From assembly GCA_015069695.1 (NCBI GenBank), contig JADCRZ010000034.1, forward strand, positions 1 through 64,000: a stretch of 64,000 bases of DNA, in the 5' to 3' direction. Source of the DNA: Williamsia sp. Its GTDB lineage: Bacteria > Bacteroidota > Bacteroidia > Chitinophagales > Chitinophagaceae. Below the pieces are notes generated by a model, which saw only the letters and a program-made list of their open reading frames with translations, was not told the DNA's origin and made no database searches. Below are positions 9,754 to 18,195 of this stretch, in pieces (within the stretch, counting starts at the first letter, position 1; every line of letters begins with the position of its first letter). The position numbers and the translations under genes are program-made.

Positions 9754-12700
9754 ATGGGAAATGATCTGCAATTTGAACCCCGTTTATTTGCGGGGGTAAC
9801 CATTTCAAGCACTTTCACTGATTTAGAGGAGCATCGAACTGCTTTGATCAAAGCTATTAAGTCACACGGTTTGACTGATATAGCTATGGAGAATGATTCA
9901 GCAAAATTGATAGATGTAATTGATTCTTCGTTACAAATGGTAAGGGATGGTTCAGCATACATTGGAGTAATAAGTATGAAATACGGCCAAGTCCCTGTTT
10001 CTCCAACTAGAAATCCTAATAATCTGTCGATTACGGAGATCGAGTTCAAAGAGGCATTTCGATTAGCCCGTCCTATACTTTTATTTATCATGGGCGATGG
10101 TCACTTAATACTTCCTAAAGATGTGGAGAGAGACCCAGCAAAAATTTTAAAACTTGATGCATTTCGTGAAAGGGCTAAAAAGATGAAAGATGACCCTGGA
10201 GTGCATAGGGTATACTCCACCTTCAATAGCCTAGAAGATTTCAAAGTTAAAATAGGGCCTTCTATAGCTGAGCTTCGCAATCATTTAACTGCTGTTGTTA
10301 AACCAATTACCAATACTACGCTACTTACTCCAATGGGAGCACCACCGGATCCAATCCCTGTACCACCTATCCTTTATGCACAGCCTCCCTATATTGGATC
10401 ACATCAATTCGTAGGAAGAGAGACACAGTTGGAGGTGCTGAATGATTGGGCGCGTCCTGCTAATCCCTATACTATTCTACTCTTCGAAGCCATTGGCGGT
10501 AATGGCAAGAGCATGCTCACCTGGGAGTGGACAAAATATCACAGTACTGCTGTACGTAAGTGGGCCGGTATCTTTTGGTATTCTTTCTATGATAGAGGTG
10601 CCGTGATGGCCGACTTCTGCCGCCACGCACTCTCTTACATGACTGGCCGTCCACTAGAAGACCTTAAAAAGAAAAAGACTTTAGAATTGAAGGACTCACT
10701 TATCTACTACCTGAACAGTCAACCATGGCTCTTCATCCTCGATGGACTGGAACGGGTGCTAGTGGCTTATCACCGAATCGACGCAGCGGAAATTGCGGAT
10801 GAAGAATTGAACACACCTACAGACAAAATTGCTAGCCGCAATCCATGTTCATGTGTTAATGACGAAGATGACGATCTGCTTCGTAGTCTTTCAGCGGCCT
10901 CGCCTTCAAAGCTTTTAATCAGTTCCCGGCTTGTTCCTCGTGTATTCCTTAATGCTGCCAGTCAGCCTATACCTGGGCTACAACGCATCCTGCTTACTGG
11001 CCTGCGGCCAGTGGATGCGGAAAAATTATTCCGCTCGTGCGGAATAACAGGCAATTCCGAAACTATACAGGATTATCTATTGACCAACTGCGATTGTCAT
11101 CCACTTACCATTGGTGTGCTTGCTGGTCTCGTCAACAACTACTTGCCTGATAGAGGAAACTTCGATATTTGGGCTACTGACCAGGAAGGCGGGGGGCAGC
11201 TTGATTTTTCAAGTCTAGATCTTGTTCAGAAGCGAAACCATATCTTGAAAGCAGGCCTGTACGCGCTTTCGGACAAAAGTCGCCAACTTCTATGTACCAT
11301 TGCTTTGTTATCAGAAGCTGTAGATTATTACGTTTTATCTGCTCTTAATCCTCATATCCCACAAGCACCCTCAGCTGTCGGAGAACCTATAAAACCTGAC
11401 CTTCAAAAGAAGGGCGAAAATGATCCAGAAACTAAAAAGTTGGAAGAGGAGTATAAAGTAAGCTGTCAGCGTTGGAAGGTGTATCAACAAAAATTAGAGG
11501 AATGGCGTAATTCATCTGAATATCGCGAAGCGCCAAAGAAATTAACAAGTTCCGTCCATGACCTCGAGGTACGAGGTCTAATGCAGTACGACAATAATAC
11601 CAAACGCTATGATCTTCATCCTGTAGTTCGTGGTATAGCAGTAAGTGAATTACAAGGCAAAGAAAAAGAACAGTATGGCCAGCAAGTAGTGAACTATTTC
11701 TCTTCAAGGATTACAAATACTTTCGAAAATACCAATAGTCTGGATGGGCTGAGTTATGGACTGCATATTGTCAAAACTTTGTTTAGAATGGGCCATTATC
11801 AAGAAGCTTACAAGGTGTTTAACAATGGTTTGTCAAGAGCACTCCTATTAAAATTTGAAGCCTATAAAGAGGTTTTAACCTTTGTAAAGTTATTTTTCAC
11901 TGGTGGTTGGAATTCACCATGTACTGATTTACCTGTACATTACAATTCTAATTTAGCTAATTTAGCAGCTATCTCATTAAGGTTCATTGGAGAACCGAGT
12001 GAAGCGCTTTCTATACTTAGTTTAATTATTCCAATCGATATAAAGCAGTTGAATTTATTAGAGCTGTCAACCAAGCTTATCAATGCTACAGAGTGTCTAA
12101 TTGAAGAAAACTCTCTTGCATCAGCTAAACGTATACTTGATCTATCTTCTTCATTAGTAGCAATTGGTTTCAATGAGGAGCAAAGTTTCATGATTACATT
12201 CCAAAGGTTTTCTTTACTAGCAAGAATTGGCAACTGGGCAGCAGCTTGGGATACCTTGGGGATGATAGGTAAAGAAATGTCATATAGACCTATACCACAC
12301 TTCCAACCGGGATATGCAGAATATCTCTATGCTAGATTCCGGTTTTGGAAGGGCGATATTCAAAATGAGCATATCGCTCTTGCAAAGCAGCGAGCACTAA
12401 AGGGAGGAAATCACAAAATTATTCGTGATATACATTGTTTAGAGGGCATTCGATTAATTGAGCAAGCTAAGTGGGGGCCTGCAATAGAAAAACTAAATGA
12501 AGCAGTTCGAATGGCTCGCTCTATTGGCCAAACTGATGCAGAATTAGAAACATGGCTCGCTTTGACGAAATTTCAATTAGGATTACTTTTAGATCCACAT
12601 GACGAGGCTGAATACCTTAGCCACGTTAAGCGACCCGCACATTTACCTCTTGCTAAATTATGGCTTGCTATTAATAAAGCTAGTAATGCGAAATATCATG

Positions 12701-12900
12701 CCTTAGAAGCATATAAGTGGGCTTGGGCTGATGGGGGACGTTTCGTCAATCGTTGGGCTTTAAATGTTACTTTGTCGTTGTTCAAACAGCTTAGGATTCA
12801 AATTCCAAAATTGCCCTGCTATAACTCTAAAGATCACGAAAAGACTAATTGGGAAGTGGGAGTCTCAAAATTTATTGAAGAACGGAAACGAATGAAATAG
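9754..12900 (+). CDS. DUF4062 - STAND NTPase - TPR protein, candidate defence gene
   Basis: A 1048-residue protein in three parts. Residues about 8-115 form a DUF4062 domain (VTISSTFTDLEEHRTALIKAI, then IGVISMKYG and SITEIEFKEA), a TIR-like Rossmann-type effector or sensor module. Residues about 215-540 form an NB-ARC-type STAND NTPase: FVGRETQLEVL, Walker A IGGNGKS (247-253), Walker B LFILDGLE (about 326-333), LLISSRLVPRVF, and a GL-P-DAEKLF helical motif. A winged-helix/charged linker (570-610) follows. The remaining C-terminus (about 660-1040) is helical and reads as degenerate TPR repeats, a usual ligand-sensing region. The gene is more AT-rich than its neighbours, stands alone and is bordered by gene remnants, which suggests horizontal transfer. 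Such architectures occur among antiphage STAND proteins; the role here is inferred. Confidence 0.85.
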   Translation: MGNDLQFEPRLFAGVTISSTFTDLEEHRTALIKAIKSHGLTDIAMENDSAKLIDVIDSSLQMVRDGSAYIGVISMKYGQVPVSPTRNPNNLSITEIEFKEAFRLARPILLFIMGDGHLILPKDVERDPAKILKLDAFRERAKKMKDDPGVHRVYSTFNSLEDFKVKIGPSIAELRNHLTAVVKPITNTTLLTPMGAPPDPIPVPPILYAQPPYIGSHQFVGRETQLEVLNDWARPANPYTILLFEAIGGNGKSMLTWEWTKYHSTAVRKWAGIFWYSFYDRGAVMADFCRHALSYMTGRPLEDLKKKKTLELKDSLIYYLNSQPWLFILDGLERVLVAYHRIDAAEIADEELNTPTDKIASRNPCSCVNDEDDDLLRSLSAASPSKLLISSRLVPRVFLNAASQPIPGLQRILLTGLRPVDAEKLFRSCGITGNSETIQDYLLTNCDCHPLTIGVLAGLVNNYLPDRGNFDIWATDQEGGGQLDFSSLDLVQKRNHILKAGLYALSDKSRQLLCTIALLSEAVDYYVLSALNPHIPQAPSAVGEPIKPDLQKKGENDPETKKLEEEYKVSCQRWKVYQQKLEEWRNSSEYREAPKKLTSSVHDLEVRGLMQYDNNTKRYDLHPVVRGIAVSELQGKEKEQYGQQVVNYFSSRITNTFENTNSLDGLSYGLHIVKTLFRMGHYQEAYKVFNNGLSRALLLKFEAYKEVLTFVKLFFTGGWNSPCTDLPVHYNSNLANLAAISLRFIGEPSEALSILSLIIPIDIKQLNLLELSTKLINATECLIEENSLASAKRILDLSSSLVAIGFNEEQSFMITFQRFSLLARIGNWAAAWDTLGMIGKEMSYRPIPHFQPGYAEYLYARFRFWKGDIQNEHIALAKQRALKGGNHKIIRDIHCLEGIRLIEQAKWGPAIEKLNEAVRMARSIGQTDAELETWLALTKFQLGLLLDPHDEAEYLSHVKRPAHLPLAKLWLAINKASNAKYHALEAYKWAWADGGRFVNRWALNVTLSLFKQLRIQIPKLPCYNSKDHEKTNWEVGVSKFIEERKRMK

Positions 12901-12999
12901 ATGAAATAATTTTTTGTAAGACTATAAGTAAGCAAGGCCCCTGAAGCCGATCTGTAGGCAAAAGGATAAAGTGGTATATTAGGATTAGCGAAACTTGCA

Positions 13000-13045
13000 A
13001 AAACAAAAAACCTCGTAAAAAGCTATAATGTAACTACTTACGAGG
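13000..13045 (-). terminator. Intrinsic terminator reading leftward
   Basis: On the minus strand the stem arms CCTCGTAA (13038-13045) and TTACGAGG (13011-13018) are followed by a TTTTTTG-TTTTT run. It fits termination of a leftward transcript covering the RNA-like segment at 13046-13190. It also ends close behind the rightward STAND gene, but the U run is on the minus strand only. Confidence 0.6.
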
Positions 13046-13190
13046 CTTTGCCTGCTGTAGAGGGAGGATTCGAACCTCCACGGGGCGGTTAGCCGTAGCA
13101 CAAAGTTCAGTGGTCGACCCTGGTCGCCGTGGTACAAGTACCCCGACGGCTCTATGCTATGTTTATCCCTGGCTCCCCACCCCCGAGACA
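13046..13190 (-). ncRNA. Structured RNA with tRNA-type T arm, unassigned
   Basis: On the minus strand the segment ends with a canonical T arm (GGAGG-TTCGAAT-CCTCC) and a would-be 3' acceptor strand CTCTACA, immediately upstream of an intrinsic terminator. A matching 5' acceptor strand, a D arm and a proper anticodon arm are missing at tRNA spacing, so this is not a normal tRNA. Upstream there is a strong hairpin (GCCGT/ACGGC enclosing GGTAC/GTACC). It could be a tRNA 3' end left by integration of an element, a decayed tRNA, or an uncharacterised small RNA. Confidence 0.35.
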
Positions 13191-13380
13191 AGAGGGCATG
13201 TCTGCCAAAATTTCATCACTCCACAATGTTTCAGCATTTGTATGCTGTAAGAACTTGATGATGCAATATTAAGCAATCCTCTCAAATCAGTGTACATATT
13301 ATTGAAGATAATTCCTAACTTTCGAAATCATCCATAATTAGCATCTTTATACTAGAAAATATTTAAAACCTCTTTTTAAA

Positions 13381-13854
13381 ATGCCCGCCAAATTAGATGT
13401 TGACAAACTGGATCTGCAGATCATTGAGGAAATGATCAACGATGCAGAAATATCTTATGCTGAACTGGGAAAGAAATTGTTTGTATCCGGCGCCACCATC
13501 CATGTCCGGATCAAAAAGCTCGAAGAAATGGGCGTTGTAAAAGGTTCCCGGCTCACCGTTGATTTTAAACAGCTGGGCTATGACGTCATCGCTTTTATCG
13601 GCATTTACCTTGAAAAAAGCTCCCTCTATGATACAGTGGCAACCGAGCTGCGCAAAATTCCTGAAATCATCCGCCTGAACTATACCACCGGCAGCTACAG
13701 CATGTTTGCCGAAATCGCCTGTAAAGACATCAACCAGCTGCGCGCTGTGCTGCACGACGGACTGCAAAAGATCCAAGGCATCGAAAGAACAGAAACCTTT
13801 ATATCACTAGAAGAAAGTTTTACCAGGAGCGTGTGCGTATACAACAATTGTTAA
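13381..13854 (+). CDS. Lrp/AsnC family transcriptional regulator
   Basis: A 157-residue protein. The N-terminal winged helix-turn-helix covers about 8-65 (LDLQIIEEMINDAEISYAEL, then SGATIHVRIKKLEEMGVV), and the C-terminal RAM/AsnC ligand-binding alpha-beta domain about 70-155 (AFIGIYL, then a GSYSMFAEI core strand). Such proteins form octamers that respond to an amino acid and control metabolism genes. The target is unclear, because the neighbours are a lipoprotein and a two-component system. Length and order are normal for the family. Confidence 0.92.
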   Translation: MPAKLDVDKLDLQIIEEMINDAEISYAELGKKLFVSGATIHVRIKKLEEMGVVKGSRLTVDFKQLGYDVIAFIGIYLEKSSLYDTVATELRKIPEIIRLNYTTGSYSMFAEIACKDINQLRAVLHDGLQKIQGIERTETFISLEESFTRSVCVYNNC

Positions 13855-13931
13855 CATCCTGCGTAGATATAATCTAGTGCGAATGCTTTAATTTTATCGT
13901 TCTCTAATCAGCACCTGTTCAATCATAACAT

Positions 13932-14348
13932 ATGAAAACTACCAGGCAATTTTCTTTTATCGCCGTTTTGCTGCTGCTATTGGCGGCGGCCGGATGTCAG
14001 AAATCTCCTTCCAACGATTTAACGGGTGAAGAAAACCTGACCGTTCAAACCTCCCCTGTTACTACCAACAACCATGTAGAAGCACCTGCCCCCGGTCCCA
14101 CTTTTCCCTTGAAAGTTACCATTACCTCAAAAATGCCTTCAGGCGGCGTACGGATCGATGTGGTTGCCCGGCTAGACGGTTCTGCTACCACTTTTTACAC
14201 AGAGTCTAAAAGTTCGTTGACAGCAGATAATAATTTTGTGATCGCCAATACACCCAAAACCGTAATCTGTGTAGTGGAAATCACCGTTGTTTCCAACACA
14301 AACTCCTCTAACAAATGGACAGGCAGCTATCGCTATTCAAGCAAGTAG
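13932..14348 (+). CDS. Small lipoprotein, unknown function
   Basis: A 138-residue protein with a signal peptide and lipobox (LLLLLAAAGC, Cys22). The mature part starts with a low-complexity Ser/Asn/Thr linker, followed by a beta-rich C-terminal half (FPLKVTITSKMPSGGVRIDV, then VICVVEITVVSN and KWTGSYRYSSK), probably an immunoglobulin-like sandwich. No family recognised. It lies about 145 bp upstream of the response regulator gene and may be a target or part of that unit. Confidence 0.7.
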   Translation: MKTTRQFSFIAVLLLLLAAAGCQKSPSNDLTGEENLTVQTSPVTTNNHVEAPAPGPTFPLKVTITSKMPSGGVRIDVVARLDGSATTFYTESKSSLTADNNFVIANTPKTVICVVEITVVSNTNSSNKWTGSYRYSSK

Positions 14349-14492
14349 CTATGAGAAGCTAGCAACATGAACAGCTTTGGCCATCCACCCGCATACCTCC
14401 TATCCACACAAGGCTTTCCGAGGCAGGTCTATTTCAGTACAGCAGAAAACTTATCTACCTTCGTCTCTTTTGTTGATCGTAAACCTGTTTGC

Positions 14493-15182
14493 ATGCGCAT
14501 TTTAGTTGCGGAAGACGAACCTGTTGTTGCTAACCTGATCAAAAAAACACTGGAAGAGGAACAATACGAAGTTACCCTGGCGCCGGACGGACAAACAGCC
14601 TGGGATTATCTCTCGCGCTTTTTATACGATGCAGTGGTGCTCGACATTATGCTGCCCGTTGTAAACGGACTGGAAATCTGTCGCCGCTGCAGAAAAGAAG
14701 GCAACCAGGTGCCTATCCTGCTGCTGACTGCATTAGGGACAACAGATAATATTGTGGTTGGACTGGACAGTGGAGCCGATGATTACCTTACCAAACCATT
14801 CAAGGTAGCGGAACTCCTGGCCCGGCTGCGTTCCCTGCTGCGCAGAAAGCAGGCAGCCCACCAACCCCATGAAGTTTCCCGGAAAAATGTGCTGACCCTT
14901 GCCGACCTGGTGATGGACCTGGATGAAAAGCAGGTCGTGCGCAACGGCAGCAAGGTCGATCTTACAGTTACCGAATTCCGGCTGCTGGAATACCTGCTGC
15001 GCAACAGCCGCCGGGTATTATCGCGCATGGACATTCTGGAGAACGTATGGGGCTATGACTTCAATATGAACACAAAAGTGGTCGATGTTTACATCAACTA
15101 CCTGCGCAAAAAACTGGACAACGACGCACATGCAAAACTGATCCATACTGTTACCGGTATGGGGTATGTTCTTAAAGAATAA
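14493..15182 (+). CDS. OmpR/PhoB-type response regulator
   Basis: A 229-residue protein from ATG 14493; a longer in-frame start at 14367 would add 42 residues with no homology-like character, so the internal ATG (MRILVAEDEP) is preferred. The receiver domain has the acidic pocket and phospho-acceptor Asp51 (VVLDIMLP), with Lys in TKPF. The C-terminal winged-helix DNA-binding domain runs over about 130-229 (VDLTVTEFRLLEYLL, then VDVYINYLRKKLD and GMGYVL). It pairs with the histidine kinase that starts 3 bp downstream. The metal-responsive CusR/PcoR-like class is possible but not shown. Confidence 0.93.
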   Translation: MRILVAEDEPVVANLIKKTLEEEQYEVTLAPDGQTAWDYLSRFLYDAVVLDIMLPVVNGLEICRRCRKEGNQVPILLLTALGTTDNIVVGLDSGADDYLTKPFKVAELLARLRSLLRRKQAAHQPHEVSRKNVLTLADLVMDLDEKQVVRNGSKVDLTVTEFRLLEYLLRNSRRVLSRMDILENVWGYDFNMNTKVVDVYINYLRKKLDNDAHAKLIHTVTGMGYVLKE

Positions 15183-15185
15183 GCG

Positions 15186-16544
15186 GTGAAAATACAAACC
15201 AAGATTACCCTCCTCTTTACACTTCTGTGCACATCCATCATTGCAGCACTCAGCTTTGCCGTTTACTTCTTTACCTACCAGAACGCATCGCAGGATTTTT
15301 ACATCCGCCTCGAGCTGCGTGCAGTAATAGCAGCCAGGGCAAACTTACAGCAGAATGGAGATACCGTGGCGTTCAAAGAAGTCAGGGAGCAACACATGCA
15401 ACGGCTTCCTAATGAAAGAGAATATATCATCCGTACAGATACCCTGAAGAACGGGATGAAAAGCCAGCTTTTTCATGAAGTACCGGCCGATTTTATTTCT
15501 TCCGTAATAAGCCAGCACAAGGCATCTTACCGCAGCAACTATGATTTTTACCAGGGCATCCTGTACAGCATAGACGGGAAAGATTACCTGATTGTTGTTG
15601 CCGCTTACAACACTTTCCTCAAAGATTTTTTGTACAACCTGCGTCATATACTCCTGATCGGTAGCGCCCTATGCATCCTGGTGGTGCTGAGCGTTGGATT
15701 GATTTTTTCCCGGCAGACTATGGCTCCTGTGAGGCTGATTGCCAGACAGGTACAGCGCATTACGGCCACTTCCCTGCACAAAAGACTGACCGTCAAAAAA
15801 GGAAAGGATGAGATCGCTGTACTCACCGATACATTTAATGATCTGCTCAGCCGGCTGGAAACCGCTTTTGATACACAGAACAATTTTGTCAGCAACGCCT
15901 CCCATGAGCTCAATACCCCGCTTACGGCTATCATCGGCGAAGCTGATTATGCCCTGGCCAGGCAACGTTCCGCGGAAGAGTACCGGCAGGCACTCGGCAT
16001 TGTTGTACAGCAGGGCGAGAAGCTGCAGCATATTACTCAAAGCCTGGTACAGCTGGCGCGTTCCGGCTTTACAGAAAGCCTGGTTATGCAAAAGGTACTT
16101 GTTTGGGAGCTGCTCTACAATGCAAAGCAGCATGTACACTCTGTTTACAGCCAGTGCACCATTCAGCTCGATGCAGGTCTTTTGCCCGAGCATGCCGAAA
16201 GGCTCCTGGTCAATGGCAACCAGCAACTGCTTGAACTGGCCGTCTCCAATGTGCTGATGAATGCCTGTAAATATTCAAACAGCCAGCCTGTTGCCCTTGC
16301 CCTCGCGCAATCATCGAATGAGGTTATGATCATCATCAAAGACAAGGGCATCGGCATCCCCGATGATGAGCTGAAGTATATCTTTGATCCTTTCTTCCGC
16401 GCTTCCAATGTAAGAAACATCAGTGGCTATGGCATTGGCTTGCCCCTGACAATGAATGTGGTGAAGCTTCACAAAGGAGCCGTAGAGATCCATTCCCATG
16501 TAGGTGCAGGAACAGAAGTTATTATCCGCCTCCCGCTGGCCTGA
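15186..16544 (+). CDS. Membrane sensor histidine kinase
   Basis: A 452-residue kinase starting at GTG 15186, 3 bp after the partner regulator's stop, so the two are translationally linked. Transmembrane helix 1 covers about 7-28, a periplasmic sensor loop about 30-150, and helix 2 about 155-175 (HILLIGSALCILVVLSVGLI). HAMP follows (about 178-230), then HisKA with His240 (NASHELNTPLTAI) and HATPase_c with NVLMNACKYS, DKGIGIP and GYGIGLPL. The arrangement is that of heavy-metal or envelope-stress sensors. The actual signal is unknown. Confidence 0.93.
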   Translation: MKIQTKITLLFTLLCTSIIAALSFAVYFFTYQNASQDFYIRLELRAVIAARANLQQNGDTVAFKEVREQHMQRLPNEREYIIRTDTLKNGMKSQLFHEVPADFISSVISQHKASYRSNYDFYQGILYSIDGKDYLIVVAAYNTFLKDFLYNLRHILLIGSALCILVVLSVGLIFSRQTMAPVRLIARQVQRITATSLHKRLTVKKGKDEIAVLTDTFNDLLSRLETAFDTQNNFVSNASHELNTPLTAIIGEADYALARQRSAEEYRQALGIVVQQGEKLQHITQSLVQLARSGFTESLVMQKVLVWELLYNAKQHVHSVYSQCTIQLDAGLLPEHAERLLVNGNQQLLELAVSNVLMNACKYSNSQPVALALAQSSNEVMIIIKDKGIGIPDDELKYIFDPFFRASNVRNISGYGIGLPLTMNVVKLHKGAVEIHSHVGAGTEVIIRLPLA

Positions 16545-16723
16545 GGCATCTGCAATCGTTCTCATCAGCACCCGTTTTTCTGCTTCCCTGTTTCGCTGTT
16601 ACCGGCTTCCTAAGAAGCCAGTCTGTTTTTCTTACCGTTTTCTAACCAGATTTTTATCTGTTTCCAACCAGCCTCTTACGGCTTTCTAATACGCGCAGGG
16701 CAAATTGCAGGAAATAAAAGACC

Positions 16724-17245
16724 ATGAAAAATATACTTGTTCCAACCGACTTCTCTGTTCAATCGCTTCAGCTGGTGCATGAAATCATAAAAAGAAATCC
16801 GCAGCAAAAGCTTAGCATCTACCTGGTACACCTCGTACAGATCCCGACCGATATTGCAGACCTGCTCTTTGCAAGAAAGCGCCATCTGTACGAACAGGTT
16901 CCCGGCAAATTCAGCCAGGCCGTTGAAATGCTTAAAAACAAATATGCATCGCGGATAAACCTGATGGGACTGGAATTCTATTATGGCAATACGCCAACCG
17001 TAGTGAACGCCATCATAGAAAACAGGAACATAGACGAGGTGTATGTTTTTGCTGACCATCTGTATAACATGCCCCTCAAGCAATCTGTTGACATGACGAA
17101 CCTGCTGAACAAATGCAAAGTGCCGGTCGTTCAGGTACAACCCAAGGTTCGCACAAATGCCCCGGCTGAAGCTCATTTTTTCTCTTCCCTGTTTACAGAA
17201 GAACAACCGGCTCCGCAATCAGGCAAGCTTTTTCAACACGCCTAA
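16724..17245 (+). CDS. Universal stress protein-like
   Basis: A 173-residue protein with the UspA opening MKNILVPTDFSVQSLQLVHE and alternating strands and helices. The C-terminal part retains a strand-loop resembling the Usp nucleotide-binding edge (LNKCKVPVVQVQP), but the G-2x-G-9x-G(S/T) ATP-binding motif is not evident. It is therefore probably a divergent, non-ATP-binding member. It is followed 27 bp later by a bestrophin gene, so the two are likely co-transcribed. It may link stress responses to ion flux, which is inference only. Confidence 0.7.
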   Translation: MKNILVPTDFSVQSLQLVHEIIKRNPQQKLSIYLVHLVQIPTDIADLLFARKRHLYEQVPGKFSQAVEMLKNKYASRINLMGLEFYYGNTPTVVNAIIENRNIDEVYVFADHLYNMPLKQSVDMTNLLNKCKVPVVQVQPKVRTNAPAEAHFFSSLFTEEQPAPQSGKLFQHA

Positions 17246-17272
17246 TCATTCATCACTTTAAATCAGAACAGC

Positions 17273-18184
17273 ATGCTGCTGAAGAAGAATATTCCGTTCA
17301 AGTATATTTTTGGAAAAATAAAATTCGAACTCATCGGTGTTACCCTGTATGCAGTGGCCGTAACCCTGTTGTTTGAAGTATACCATATTTATTCCCTGAG
17401 CATTCCTATTGCGGTCCCCACCATCATGATCACCGTGGTTTCGTTGCTGCTGGCATTCCGCTCGAACCAGGCTTACGACAGGTGGTGGGAAGCCCGCACC
17501 ATGTGGGGCGCGATTGTAAACGACAGCCGTTCCTGGGCCCGGCAGATCAGCTCCTTTATCCAGGAAACCATACCCGGCGATGAAGTTTATTTTTTCAAAT
17601 CATCCATGATCAGGCGGCAGATCGCCTGGTGCGTAAGCCTCAATCACAGCCTGCGCGGGAAAGAAGGTGTTGAATCAATGGATAAGTATCTCGACAGGGG
17701 CGACATGCACCAGATCAAGAACTACAACAACGTGCCCATGGCGCTCCTGCTTATCCAGTCGCAGAACCTGCAGCTGGCTTACCGGAATGGCTGGATCAAC
17801 CAGTTCCAGCAAATAGAGCTTGACAATACGCTTACCCGGTTCAGCAATTCAATGGGCGCCTGCGAACGCATCAAGAAAACAGTGTTTCCGGTAACCTACA
17901 GCATGTATATCCATCTTTCCCTGCTGTTCTTTATCGTCCTGCTGCCTTTTTCGCTGCTTGAAATTTTTGGGCTGATGACCGTTCCCATGGTAGTAGCCAT
18001 TGCGGCCATGTATTTTCTTATAGAGAAGATGGCAGTGCATTTACAGGATCCCTTTGAGAACAAACCCACCGATACACCTATGACAAGCATATGCTTTACG
18101 ATCGAGCGCGATCTGAAGCAGGTGATCAACGATTCATCGCTGCAGGAAATGGCCGTAAAGGAGAATGCTTATTTCATTTTATAA
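17273..18184 (+). CDS. Bestrophin family ion channel (UPF0187)
   Basis: A 303-residue membrane protein. It has the bestrophin hallmark region FRSNQAYDRWWEARTMWGAIVNDSR (around 62-86), paired N-terminal helices (about 20-58) and two C-terminal helices (about 205-255: LSLLFFIVLLPFSLL and VAIAAMYFLIEKMAVHLQDPF). The downstream acidic stretch QDPFENKPTDTPM corresponds to the conserved DPFG/ENxxxD segment of bacterial bestrophins. These form pentameric inner-membrane anion or cation channels. Converges with the permease gene, only 11 bp apart. Confidence 0.93.
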   Translation: MLLKKNIPFKYIFGKIKFELIGVTLYAVAVTLLFEVYHIYSLSIPIAVPTIMITVVSLLLAFRSNQAYDRWWEARTMWGAIVNDSRSWARQISSFIQETIPGDEVYFFKSSMIRRQIAWCVSLNHSLRGKEGVESMDKYLDRGDMHQIKNYNNVPMALLLIQSQNLQLAYRNGWINQFQQIELDNTLTRFSNSMGACERIKKTVFPVTYSMYIHLSLLFFIVLLPFSLLEIFGLMTVPMVVAIAAMYFLIEKMAVHLQDPFENKPTDTPMTSICFTIERDLKQVINDSSLQEMAVKENAYFIL

Positions 18185-18195
18185 TTGCCTATGAA

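Noticed and set aside
9750-10091. Antisense frame of 113 codons over the STAND gene start
   Set aside because: It overlaps the DUF4062 coding sequence on the other strand and has no independent coding features.
13046-13190. Complete tRNA gene on the minus strand
   Set aside because: Only the T arm and 3' acceptor strand are present; no matching 5' acceptor, D arm or anticodon arm at the right spacing.
14367-14492. 42-residue N-terminal extension of the first response regulator
   Set aside because: It has no receiver-like residues; family members start at the MRILVAEDE strand.
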